From: Pseudomonas reinekei
GTDB lineage: Bacteria; Pseudomonadota; Gammaproteobacteria; Pseudomonadales; Pseudomonadaceae
Length of the DNA: 64,000 nt
Reading direction: 5' to 3'
Assembly: GCF_001945365.1 (NCBI RefSeq)
Contig: NZ_MSTQ01000001.1
Span: 434,001-498,000, forward strand
The notes beneath the pieces were generated by a model, which was not told where the DNA came from, did no database searches, and was given only the letters and a program-made list of their open reading frames with translations. Below, piece by piece: positions 42,362 to 50,092 of the stretch; positions within the stretch are counted from its first letter, which is position 1, and the number at the start of each line of letters is the position of its first letter. The position numbers were made by a program, and so were the translations under genes.

Positions 42362-43504
42362 ATGGCAAACGCCTCCAGCATCTACAGGAAGGCTCTTGAA
42401 GGTCACCAGGCACCGAAAAAGGTGTTGGTGAAAGTCGACCGCGTCACCAAGAAGTTCGACGAAACCGTGGCTGTGGACGATGTGTCCCTGGACATCCATC
42501 AGGGCGAAATTTTTGCCCTGCTCGGTGGTTCCGGTTCCGGTAAATCGACGCTGCTGCGCATGCTCGCCGGCTTCGAACGCCCGACTGAAGGCCGGATCCT
42601 GCTCGACGGTGTCGACATCACCGACATGCCGCCGTACGAACGGCCGATCAACATGATGTTCCAGTCCTATGCGCTGTTCCCGCACATGACGGTGGCGCAG
42701 AACATCGCCTTCGGCCTCAAACAGGACCGTTTGCCCGCGGCTGAAATCGATGCCCGCGTGGAAGAAATGCTGCGCCTGGTGCACATGACCCAATACGCCA
42801 AACGCAAACCGCACCAGTTGTCCGGCGGTCAGCGCCAGCGCGTGGCACTGGCCCGCTCCCTGGCCAAACGTCCGAAGCTGTTGTTGCTCGACGAACCGAT
42901 GGGCGCGCTGGATAAAAAGCTGCGCTCGCAGATGCAACTGGAGCTGGTGGAAATCATCGAGCGCGTTGGCGTGACGTGCGTGATGGTGACCCACGACCAG
43001 GAAGAGGCGATGACCATGGCCCAGCGCATCGCGATCATGCACCTGGGCTGGATCGCCCAGATCGGCAGCCCTGTCGACATTTACGAAGCACCGGTCAGCC
43101 GCATGGTCTGCGAATTCATCGGCAACGTGAACGCCTTCGACGGCACCGTGGTGGAAGACCTGGAAGGCCACGCAATCATTCACAGCCCGGATCTGGAGCA
43201 GAAAATCTACGTCGGTCATGGCGTCAGCACCTCGGTGCAGGACAAGTCGATCACCTACGCCATCCGCCCGGAAAAATTGCTGGTCAGCACCACCAAGCCC
43301 GACGCCCGCTACAACTGGTCCAGCGGCAAGGTGCATGACATCGCCTACCTCGGCGGTCATTCGGTGTTCTACGTCGAGCTGCCTGGAGGCAAAGTCGTGC
43401 AGTCGTTCATGGCCAACGCCGAACGCCGTGGCGCACGTCCGACCTGGGACGATCAGGTCTACGTGTGGTGGGAAGACGACAGTGGCGTGGTACTGCGCGC
43501 ATGA
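42362..43504 (+). CDS. potG: Polyamine ABC transporter ATP-binding protein
   Basis: A 380-residue ABC ATPase. Walker A GGSGSGKST is at residues 55-63, the signature LSGGQRQRVALARSL near 150, Walker B LLLLDEP near 175, and a C-terminal TOBE regulatory domain from about 290. It energises polyamine uptake at the inner membrane; it matches PotG of E. coli and SpuF of P. aeruginosa. GGGAG precedes the start, and the stop overlaps the next start (ATGA). The first of three coupled genes. Confidence 0.92.
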   Translation: MANASSIYRKALEGHQAPKKVLVKVDRVTKKFDETVAVDDVSLDIHQGEIFALLGGSGSGKSTLLRMLAGFERPTEGRILLDGVDITDMPPYERPINMMFQSYALFPHMTVAQNIAFGLKQDRLPAAEIDARVEEMLRLVHMTQYAKRKPHQLSGGQRQRVALARSLAKRPKLLLLDEPMGALDKKLRSQMQLELVEIIERVGVTCVMVTHDQEEAMTMAQRIAIMHLGWIAQIGSPVDIYEAPVSRMVCEFIGNVNAFDGTVVEDLEGHAIIHSPDLEQKIYVGHGVSTSVQDKSITYAIRPEKLLVSTTKPDARYNWSSGKVHDIAYLGGHSVFYVELPGGKVVQSFMANAERRGARPTWDDQVYVWWEDDSGVVLRA

Positions 43505-44415
43505 GAACCTTCAATCAGCAATTCCTGCGCCTGGTGCCCAGTGGGCGAAAACTGGTCATCGGCATCCCGTTCGTATGGCTGTGCCTGTTCTTCATGTTGC
43601 CGTTCTTCCTGGTGATGAAGATCAGTTTTTCGGAAGCCGCGCTGGCGATTCCGCCCTACTCGGAGATCTACACCTACGCCGAGCAGAAATTCGAGTTGAT
43701 GCTCAACATCGGCAACTACACCTTGCTCGGCGAAGACGAGCTGTACCTTTCGGCTTACCTCGGTTCGTTGAAGGTCGCGCTGTTCAGCACCCTGGCGTGC
43801 CTGGTGATCGGTTTCCCGATGGCTTACGCGATCACCAAGGCGAGCAAGGAAGCGCAAAACGTCCTGCTGCTGTTGATCATGATGCCGACCTGGACCGCGA
43901 TCCTGATCCGCGTCTATGCGTGGATGGGCATCCTCAGCAACAACGGCTTGCTCAATGGTTTCCTGATGTGGACCGGCCTGACGTCGCACCCGATCGAGAT
44001 CCTCAACACCAACACCGCCGTGTATATCGGCGTGGTGTATGCGTATCTGCCGTTCATGATCCTGCCGCTGTACGCCAACCTGGTGAAGCACGACCAGAGC
44101 CTGCTGGAAGCGGCGTCGGACCTGGGTTCAAGCACCTTCAACAGCTTCTGGAAAATCACCGTGCCGCTGGCCAGGAACGGCATCATTGCCGGTTGCATGC
44201 TGGTGTTCATTCCGGTGGTCGGTGAGTTCGTGATTCCGGAATTGCTGGGTGGCCCGGAGACCCTGATGATCGGTCGCGTGCTGTGGCAGGAGTTCTTCAA
44301 TAACCGCGACTGGCCGGTGGCGTCCGCCCTGGCGGTGGTGATGCTGTTGATCCTGATTGTGCCGATTCTGCTGTTCAACCGCAGCCAGGCCAAAGAGATG
44401 GAGGCACGGGGATGA
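43501..44415 (+). CDS. potH: Polyamine ABC transporter permease
   Basis: A 304-residue inner-membrane permease of the binding-protein-dependent type with six helices. The EAA loop that contacts the ATPase is EAASDLGSSTFNSFWKITVPLARNGI near residue 205. It matches PotH/SpuG. ATG 43501 overlaps the potG stop by four bases, and its own stop overlaps the potI start by four, so the three are translationally coupled. Confidence 0.92.
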   Translation: MRTFNQQFLRLVPSGRKLVIGIPFVWLCLFFMLPFFLVMKISFSEAALAIPPYSEIYTYAEQKFELMLNIGNYTLLGEDELYLSAYLGSLKVALFSTLACLVIGFPMAYAITKASKEAQNVLLLLIMMPTWTAILIRVYAWMGILSNNGLLNGFLMWTGLTSHPIEILNTNTAVYIGVVYAYLPFMILPLYANLVKHDQSLLEAASDLGSSTFNSFWKITVPLARNGIIAGCMLVFIPVVGEFVIPELLGGPETLMIGRVLWQEFFNNRDWPVASALAVVMLLILIVPILLFNRSQAKEMEARG

Positions 44416-45296
44416 AACGCTTCGGATTTTCAAAGTTCATGCTGATTTTCGGCCTGTCGTTCATCTACCTGCCGATGCTGATTCTGGTGATCTACTCGTT
44501 CAACGCCTCGAAGCTGGTGACAGTGTGGGGTGGCTGGTCATTCAAGTGGTACGCCGGCCTGCTCGACAACTCGCAACTGATGGGCTCGGTGGTGCGCTCG
44601 CTGGAGATCGCCTGCTACACGGCAATTGCGGCGGTGGCGCTGGGTACATTGGCGGCGTTCGTCCTGACCCGCGTCACCCGTTTCAAGGGCCGCACGCTGT
44701 TCGGTGGCCTGGTGACCGCGCCGCTGGTCATGCCTGAGGTGATCACCGGTCTATCGCTGTTGCTGCTGTTCGTGGCCATGGCGCAGTTGATCGGCTGGCC
44801 GATGGAACGCGGCATCGTCACCATCTGGATCGCCCACACCACGTTTTGTGCCGCTTACGTGGCGGTGGTCGTCTCCGCCCGCCTTCGCGAGCTGGACCTG
44901 TCCATCGAAGAAGCGGCCATGGACCTCGGTGCCAAGCCGTTCAAGGTGTTTTTCCTGATCACCATCCCGATGATCGCGCCGTCACTGGCGGCCGGCGGCA
45001 TGATGTCGTTCGCCCTGTCGCTGGATGATCTGGTACTGGCGAGCTTCGTCTCCGGCCCGGGTTCCACGACCCTGCCGATGGAAGTGTTCTCGGCAGTGCG
45101 CCTGGGCGTGAAACCTGAGATCAACGCCGTGGCCAGTCTGATTCTGTTGGCCGTATCGATCGTGACCTTTATGGTCTGGTACTTCAGCCGCCGTGCCGAA
45201 GCCAGCCGCAAACGCGCGATCCAGGAAGCGATGGACCAGACCGCCAGCGAATCGTGGCAACAACCCAAAAAGCAAATGCTGGAGGCCACCGCCTAA
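44412..45296 (+). CDS. potI: Polyamine ABC transporter permease
   Basis: A 294-residue permease with six helices, the second of the pair (PotI/SpuH). The EAA loop reads EEAAMDLGAKPFKVFFLITIP near residue 175. The C-terminus after the last helix is hydrophilic and helical. It completes the translocation channel with the preceding permease. A REP-like hairpin follows 19 bases after the stop, before the gene for the binding protein. Confidence 0.92.
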   Translation: MKRFGFSKFMLIFGLSFIYLPMLILVIYSFNASKLVTVWGGWSFKWYAGLLDNSQLMGSVVRSLEIACYTAIAAVALGTLAAFVLTRVTRFKGRTLFGGLVTAPLVMPEVITGLSLLLLFVAMAQLIGWPMERGIVTIWIAHTTFCAAYVAVVVSARLRELDLSIEEAAMDLGAKPFKVFFLITIPMIAPSLAAGGMMSFALSLDDLVLASFVSGPGSTTLPMEVFSAVRLGVKPEINAVASLILLAVSIVTFMVWYFSRRAEASRKRAIQEAMDQTASESWQQPKKQMLEATA

Positions 45297-45315
45297 GGTG
45301 CTGTGGTTTGCTCTT

Positions 45316-45345
45316 TGTGGCGAGGGAGCTTGCTCCCTCGCCACA
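45316..45345. repeat. REP hairpin, GTGGCGAGG type, perfect
   Basis: TGTGGCGAGGGAGC and GCTCCCTCGCCACA form a fourteen-base perfect stem with a TT loop. It lies between potI and the binding-protein gene and may protect the upstream transcript end or lower read-through. Confidence 0.88.
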
Positions 45346-45374
45346 GGTTCGCTGTGATTTTGCATTGTGTTTTG

Positions 45375-45385
45375 AATAAAAAGAA
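45375..45385 (+). promoter_or_regulatory. Candidate Hfq/Crc (CA) motifs before the binding protein
   Basis: AATAAAAAGAA contains two overlapping AANAANAA matches and touches the ATGGAG ribosome site of the start at 45400, the classical location for Hfq/Crc repression. Confidence 0.4.
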
Positions 45386-45399
45386 ATGGAGTTGTACCG

Positions 45400-46497
45400 A
45401 TGAAAATGTTTGGCAGGACTCTGCTGACACTGTCCTTATTGGGCGCGATCGCCTCGGGCGCCCAGGCCAATGACAAGGTTCTGCGCGTCTACAATTGGTC
45501 GGATTACATTGCCCCGGACACGGTCAAAAAGTTCGAAGACGAGACCGGCATCCGCGTGACCTACGATGTCTTCGACAGCAACGAAACCCTTGAGGCGCGC
45601 CTGTTGGCGGGCAAGTCCGGCTACGACATCGTCGTGCCGTCCAACAGTTTCCTGGCCAAGCAAATCAAGGCCGGCGTCTATCAGGAACTGGACAAGTCGA
45701 AACTGCCGAACTGGAAAAACCTCAATCAGGTGCTGCTGAAAAACGCCTCCGCCAGCGACCCGAATAACGCTCACGCGTTCCCGTACATGTGGGGCTCGAT
45801 CGGCATCGGCTTCAACCCGGCCAAGGTCAAGGAAGTGCTCGGGGCCAACGCGCCGACCCACTCCTGGGACCTCCTGTTCAAACCGGAAAACGCAGAAAAA
45901 CTCAAAGCCTGCGGCATCAGTTTCCTCGATTCGCCAACCGAAATGATCCCGGCGGCGCTGCACTACCTGGGCTACCCGGTGAACGATCAGGACAAGGCGC
46001 ACATTGCCGAAGCTCAAGCGCTGTTCATGAAGATTCGTCCGTCGGTGTCGTACTTCCATTCGTCGAAGTACATCTCCGACCTGGCCAACGGCAATATCTG
46101 CGTGGCCGTCGGTTATTCAGGCGACGTGCTGCAAGCCAAGGCCCGCGCCGAGGAAGCCGGCGACAACGTGAAGATCGACTACAGCATCCCGAAAGAAGGT
46201 GCCGGCAGTTTCTATGACATGGTCGCCATCCCGCGTGATGCGGCGAACGTCGAAGAGGCCTATCAGTTCATGAACTTCCTGATGCGCCCGGACATCATCG
46301 CCGAGATCACCAACAACATCGGCTACAGCAACGCCAACGCGGCGGCGACGCCATGGGTGGATGAAGCCATTCGCAACGAACCGGGCTCGTACCCGTCCGA
46401 AGCGGTGATGGCAACGTTGTATGCCATTCCTGACCAGCCGATTGCCGTGCAGCGGATCATGACCCGTGGCTGGACCAAGGTGAAGCTCGGAAAATAA
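45400..46497 (+). CDS. potF: Polyamine-binding periplasmic protein
   Basis: A 365-residue periplasmic binding protein. The Sec signal peptide is cut after GAQA at about residue 23; the mature protein starts [18 protein letters not shown], and the acidic and aromatic ligand contacts typical of PotF/SpuD are seen in [15 protein letters not shown] and [14 protein letters not shown]. It should bind putrescine or spermidine for the PotGHI machinery. It is unusual that it lies at the 3' end of the transporter genes; in E. coli and P. aeruginosa the binding protein comes first. Confidence 0.9.
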   Translation: MKMFGRTLLTLSLLGAIASGAQANDKVLRVYNWSDYIAPDTVKKFEDETGIRVTYDVFDSNETLEARLLAGKSGYDIVVPSNSFLAKQIKAGVYQELDKSKLPNWKNLNQVLLKNASASDPNNAHAFPYMWGSIGIGFNPAKVKEVLGANAPTHSWDLLFKPENAEKLKACGISFLDSPTEMIPAALHYLGYPVNDQDKAHIAEAQALFMKIRPSVSYFHSSKYISDLANGNICVAVGYSGDVLQAKARAEEAGDNVKIDYSIPKEGAGSFYDMVAIPRDAANVEEAYQFMNFLMRPDIIAEITNNIGYSNANAAATPWVDEAIRNEPGSYPSEAVMATLYAIPDQPIAVQRIMTRGWTKVKLGK

Positions 46498-46516
46498 TCG
46501 CTCAAGCGCAAGGTGC

Positions 46517-46595
46517 TATCGCCAGCAAGCCGGCTCCTACAATGATCCCTGACCGAACACATCTCCTGTAGGAGCCGGCTTGCCGGCGATGAGGC
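46517..46595. repeat. REPIN of the GTAGGAGCCGGC family
   Basis: A left arm TATCGCCAGCAAGCCGGCTC (continuing CTACA) faces a right arm TGTAGGAGCCGGCTTGCCGG (continuing CGATGAGG). This is a different REP family from the other pairs in the window. Confidence 0.8.
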
Positions 46596-46694
46596 CATAT
46601 CATTCAACACACAAATCAGATCAACCCTTTCTATCCATGCAGCGCCTTACCACCGCTGCATCACTCACCTGGCTCCTCGGTTAAGGTGAAGTTT

Positions 46695-46717
46695 GGCGCC
46701 CTCGGGCGCCTTTTTTT
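46695..46717 (+). terminator. Strong intrinsic terminator, about 200 bases past potF
   Basis: GGCGCCC and GGGCGCC form a perfect seven-base stem with a TC loop, followed by seven T. No recognised gene ends near it, so it ends a long 3' tail of the potF message or a small transcript of its own. Confidence 0.88.
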
Positions 46718-46821
46718 GTCGGGCATCACTCAGTGCCCAAGGGCCCTCGTTACAGGTCCTTTTCTGGCATCGCTGCGCAGGCACGTTATAGTTCAAGCAA
46801 GCGAATCAGCCGGAGGTTGTC

Positions 46822-47016
46822 ATGCGCCAGATCCTCAGCAAAGAACCCTGGTGGGCCGCGCCACCCCAACCCGGGCAGGACGAGTTCGAGCTGGAATGGG
46901 GCTGGCTGGTGCATTACAGCGAAGGCGAACCGCGTTTCGAGTTCATCCGCGAGCGGCCGACGGACGATGAAATCCGCGGGCGCAAGAGTTGCAGGATCAC
47001 CCCGGCGCCAGAGTGA
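46822..47016 (+). CDS. Small conserved hypothetical protein
   Basis: A 64-residue acidic protein rich in Trp and Glu (EPWWAAPPQPGQDEFELEWGW), without signal peptide or membrane segment. I do not recognise a function. The ribosome site CCGGAGG eight bases before ATG is strong and the codon use is Pseudomonas-like, so it is probably a real gene. It converges on the DUF1428 gene. Confidence 0.7.
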   Translation: MRQILSKEPWWAAPPQPGQDEFELEWGWLVHYSEGEPRFEFIRERPTDDEIRGRKSCRITPAPE

Positions 47017-47031
47017 CCCTGCAATGTCGGT

Positions 47032-47385
47032 TCAAGCCTTCACGATCATTTCAAAACCGCCAAAAATCATCCGTTGACCATCGAACGGCATTGGACTGAC
47101 GTCAGGTTGCACCCTTGGATCAGTCATCAGCTTCGCCATTCCGGCGTCGCGGGTTGGCTTGTCCGGCCAGACAATCCAGGAAAACACCACGGTTTCATCC
47201 TCCTTGAGTTTCACCGCCATGGGCAGTGAGGTGACCTTGCCGTCGGGGACATCGTCACCCCAGCACTCGGCCAGGCTGAGCGCGCCGTTCTCGATGAATA
47301 TGGCAGCGGCCATCTCGGCGTGTTTCCTGAATTTTTCGCGGTTGGCGGTGGGTACGGCAGCGACAAAACCATCGACATAAGACAT
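47032..47385 (-). CDS. DUF1428 domain-containing protein
   Basis: A 117-residue protein of the DUF1428 family, a ferredoxin-like (dimeric alpha-beta barrel) fold. The typical start MSYVDGFVAAVP, the AECWGDDVPDGKVTSLP segment and the C-terminal PFDGQRMIFGGFEMIV are all present. The ATG has AAGGAG seven bases upstream. The frame is open to 47484 but the longer reading would overlap the next gene. Function unknown for the family; it may be an enzyme of stress or small-molecule metabolism. Confidence 0.87.
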   Translation of the reverse strand: MSYVDGFVAAVPTANREKFRKHAEMAAAIFIENGALSLAECWGDDVPDGKVTSLPMAVKLKEDETVVFSWIVWPDKPTRDAGMAKLMTDPRVQPDVSPMPFDGQRMIFGGFEMIVKA

Positions 47386-47401
47386 GAGTGTTCTCCTTGT
47401 T

Positions 47402-48466
47402 TCATGGGTTGATCTGCTTGTTAGTCGATTCGCTGGGGCTCCAATCGACATGTCCTTCGCTGCCCCCGACCGGCGGTTGCACACTCTGCGCCAGGCTTCC
47501 CTCGATCTGCCCCGCCATGTACAGCGTCCCGGCCATCACGCCGGTGGTCGGGTTCTGCACCAGCTTGGTCCAGGCTTTGTCGAAGGTGTTGCCCAGGCTG
47601 CCGCGAATCAACGCCTCGCTGTCCGGGCGGTCGCTGGCCTGGATCAACGCGCGTATCCCGGCGACCCCGACGGTGATCAAGCCACCGGCGAGTTTTCCCG
47701 CCGCCGCCGCCACGGCACTCGCCGCCCCGCGCGGCGCCATTTCGGCTTCCATTCGTTGACTGGCGCGCCTGGCAACCGGCGCCATGGCGGTGTCGGTCGA
47801 GTCAACGCCCTTGTCGCCCCCGGCCTTGTGCACTTTGTCGACCAGCGCGGCGAAGGCCGGCAGCGCGTTCAGCGGCTCGGCGCGCACCACCTGATACAAC
47901 GAGGCATCCCGGGCCGCGGGTGGGCCAAGGGCAATGGCCGGGACTTTCTGGATTCGGCCATTGAGTTGGGCCATCGGCACGCCGTGACGTATGGAGATTT
48001 TCTGCAATTCTTCCTTGAGGATGTCGACGTAGAACGCCGCCGCGAGGCTGAGTATCGCGTCCGGATCAATCTCCACCGCCACCGGGGCCAGGACCTTTTC
48101 CTGGTATTGCTCGAGCAAGTAAGCGGCCAGGCGTTTTTCCGAAGTGTCCTGCTCGCCCTTGGCGCTGACGGTGTACCAGCTCACCTTCATCGACAACCAC
48201 TCCTGGGTCCAATAGCTGCTGAACCAGGGAATGAAGTTCTCTTCGGTCAACTGATAGACCCGCGTGCGCCAGTAATCCATGGCACCGCGGGCGTAGATTT
48301 TGGTCTGTTCGGTGGCGGACTGCGAGGCGCTGACGATCTCCTGGTCGACTTGCTGCCAGGTGCTCGGCGAAACCATGACCTGCGACACTTGCACCGGTGC
48401 ACGTGGCGTCGCGACGCATCCCGCCAATACCAGCAGCACAAGGACGATCAACGAACGCCGGTTCAA
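47402..48466 (-). CDS. Hypothetical lipoprotein
   Basis: A 354-residue protein with a lipoprotein signal: a short basic start, a hydrophobic run and the lipobox LAGC, with Cys17 as the lipidation site. Ser/Gln-rich helical segments follow (QVDQEIVSASQSATEQTKIY), and a small hydrophobic, Gly/Ala-rich stretch near residue 255 (AAGKLAGGLITVGVAGIRAL) could insert in the membrane. I recognise no domain. It probably sits on the outer membrane facing the periplasm. It is upstream of and in the same direction as the DUF1428 gene, 16 bases away. Confidence 0.75.
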   Translation of the reverse strand: MNRRSLIVLVLLVLAGCVATPRAPVQVSQVMVSPSTWQQVDQEIVSASQSATEQTKIYARGAMDYWRTRVYQLTEENFIPWFSSYWTQEWLSMKVSWYTVSAKGEQDTSEKRLAAYLLEQYQEKVLAPVAVEIDPDAILSLAAAFYVDILKEELQKISIRHGVPMAQLNGRIQKVPAIALGPPAARDASLYQVVRAEPLNALPAFAALVDKVHKAGGDKGVDSTDTAMAPVARRASQRMEAEMAPRGAASAVAAAAGKLAGGLITVGVAGIRALIQASDRPDSEALIRGSLGNTFDKAWTKLVQNPTTGVMAGTLYMAGQIEGSLAQSVQPPVGGSEGHVDWSPSESTNKQINP

Positions 48467-48695
48467 GATCGCGATTCCCTAAAGTCTGCGCCAAACCCAA
48501 TGCCCGACGCTCAACGGCCCCTGGCTTGAGTATAGGTGGCGGCCCTTGCCCGCGATGGGGCCAGTCGTGACATCACTAAACCCGACCATCACTCCCATCG
48601 ATATTCACCATCGCCACGAATGCCTTCCGCCGCGCAACCGTCAGCGTAGGATCACTTTCAACCCAACACGAAACCCTGTAGCGGAGGGTCGAATC

Positions 48696-48788
48696 ATGCT
48701 GATCCATCTCCTGACCTGTCTGGCCCTGACGGCCTTCACGATGAGCGTGTTTGCCTGGTTCGTTCTCTCCGAGGAGCGCACGTCATGA
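48696..48788 (+). CDS. 30-residue membrane peptide
   Basis: A short frame that starts MLIHLLTCLALTAFTMSVFA and ends in a charged tail after one membrane helix of about 22 residues. It has a good ribosome site (GGAGGG, eight bases before ATG), and its stop overlaps the next start by four bases (ATGA), so translation is plausible and coupled to the 89-residue gene. No function can be assigned. It would be missed by any size cut-off above 30 codons. Confidence 0.6.
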   Translation: MLIHLLTCLALTAFTMSVFAWFVLSEERTS

Positions 48789-49054
48789 TTAACCAAGTCA
48801 CCCTGGCCGTGAGCTTCCCGGTGTTCGGCAACAACTATTACTCGCAGCAATACGAGTCTCGTAAGGTGATGGCCCTGGTGTTCGACGATAAATTCGAAGC
48901 CCTGCTGATTCCCGCTGCGGGCAACCACTTCAACAACGAAGTGGTCGGGCTCAACGATCAGTTCCGCTTTCTCAATGACGTGCTGGCCGAGCATTTGCTC
49001 GAAACCGAAATGGCCCGGCATGCCCCAGGCTCGGCTCGCTCCTTTACGTTCTAG
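48785..49054 (+). CDS. Conserved hypothetical protein, coupled to the membrane peptide
   Basis: An 89-residue soluble protein (MINQVTLAVSFPVFGNNYYSQQ ... LNDQFRFLNDVLAEHLL), with no signal peptide and no domain I know. Its ATG overlaps the stop of the 30-residue membrane peptide, so the two are probably made together. Its last four bases overlap the stop of the convergent LysR gene. Function unknown. Confidence 0.68.
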   Translation: MINQVTLAVSFPVFGNNYYSQQYESRKVMALVFDDKFEALLIPAAGNHFNNEVVGLNDQFRFLNDVLAEHLLETEMARHAPGSARSFTF

Positions 49055-49959
49055 AGCGCCCCGTTTGCTGCTTGCCCGCACACCTCTCGCAAGCAGCCGC
49101 GCAACCAGCGATGAACCGGATCGGCATCCAGCCGCGGGTGCCAAAGCATCGCCACGGTAAATTCCTCCACGGACAACGGCAGTTCGAAGCTGTGCATGCC
49201 AGTGCGCAGGTTAGCGGTATGACGTTCGGGCACGCTGGCAATCAGGTCACTGCCGCGGGCCAATGCCAACGCCATGGAGAAACCGCCGACGATCGTCGCG
49301 ATCCGCCGCTTCAACCCAAGCGGTTCCAGGGCCTCATCAATTTGTCCTGTTTGCAATCCCCGGCGTGACACGCTGATGTGGCTTCCCGCCGCATAGCGCG
49401 CAAGCGTGATCGCGTCATCGCCCAGCGGATGTCCGAGCCGCACTGCACCAATGAAACGATCGCGAAACAAGCCTTGGGTGCGCAGCTCCGGGCTGGCGGC
49501 CTTCCCGACTACACCGGTTTCCAGATCGACCGTACCGTCGCGCAGTGACGTACTGTCCTTGTCGGGTTTATGCACGAAACGCAGGCACACGCCTGGTGCC
49601 TGTGCGGCGACGAGGGCGATCAGCGCAGCGCCGAAGTTTTCGACGAAGCCTTCGCTGGTGCGCAAAGTGAAGGTGCGTTCCAGGTGCATGAGGTCGGGTT
49701 GCTCGGCCGGGCGCAGCACCGCTTCTACCTCCTGCACCAGCTGACTGACCCGCTCGCGCAGTTCCAGTGCTCGCGGCGTCGGCACCAGGCCGCGCCCGGC
49801 CCGGACCAGCAGCGGATCGCCCGTGGTTTCGCGCAGACGTGCCAGCGCCCGGCTCATCGCCGACGGACTGAGGCGCAAGCGCTTGGCGGCCCGCGCCACG
49901 CTGCCCTCGTTCAGCAATACATCCAGGGTGATCAACAAGTTGAAATCGGGAGCGGACAT
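49051..49959 (-). CDS. LysR family transcriptional regulator
   Basis: A 302-residue LysR regulator with helix-turn-helix LNEGSVARAAKRLRLSPSAMSRAL in residues 14-37 and an effector domain from about 88. The group with NLLITLDVLLNEGSV is the NodD/SyrM-like branch. ATG 49959 begins in the usual family position; the frame is open to 49998 (GTG) and ATG 49992. It is divergent from the MFS gene at 50093 and is the likely regulator of it, perhaps with the cupin gene beyond. Confidence 0.88.
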   Translation of the reverse strand: MSAPDFNLLITLDVLLNEGSVARAAKRLRLSPSAMSRALARLRETTGDPLLVRAGRGLVPTPRALELRERVSQLVQEVEAVLRPAEQPDLMHLERTFTLRTSEGFVENFGAALIALVAAQAPGVCLRFVHKPDKDSTSLRDGTVDLETGVVGKAASPELRTQGLFRDRFIGAVRLGHPLGDDAITLARYAAGSHISVSRRGLQTGQIDEALEPLGLKRRIATIVGGFSMALALARGSDLIASVPERHTANLRTGMHSFELPLSVEEFTVAMLWHPRLDADPVHRWLRGCLREVCGQAANGAL

Positions 49960-50092
49960 GGATCGCACCGTTCTTGGGTTGAGTGGCGCCATACGCACGT
50001 ATTAAGTGCAATCAGTGCGTCTTCCGCCATGTTAGGCCCGGGCGTAGATTTGCGGTAGCTCCAATCGGGAGTGGCCACAAAAGAGATAGAGC

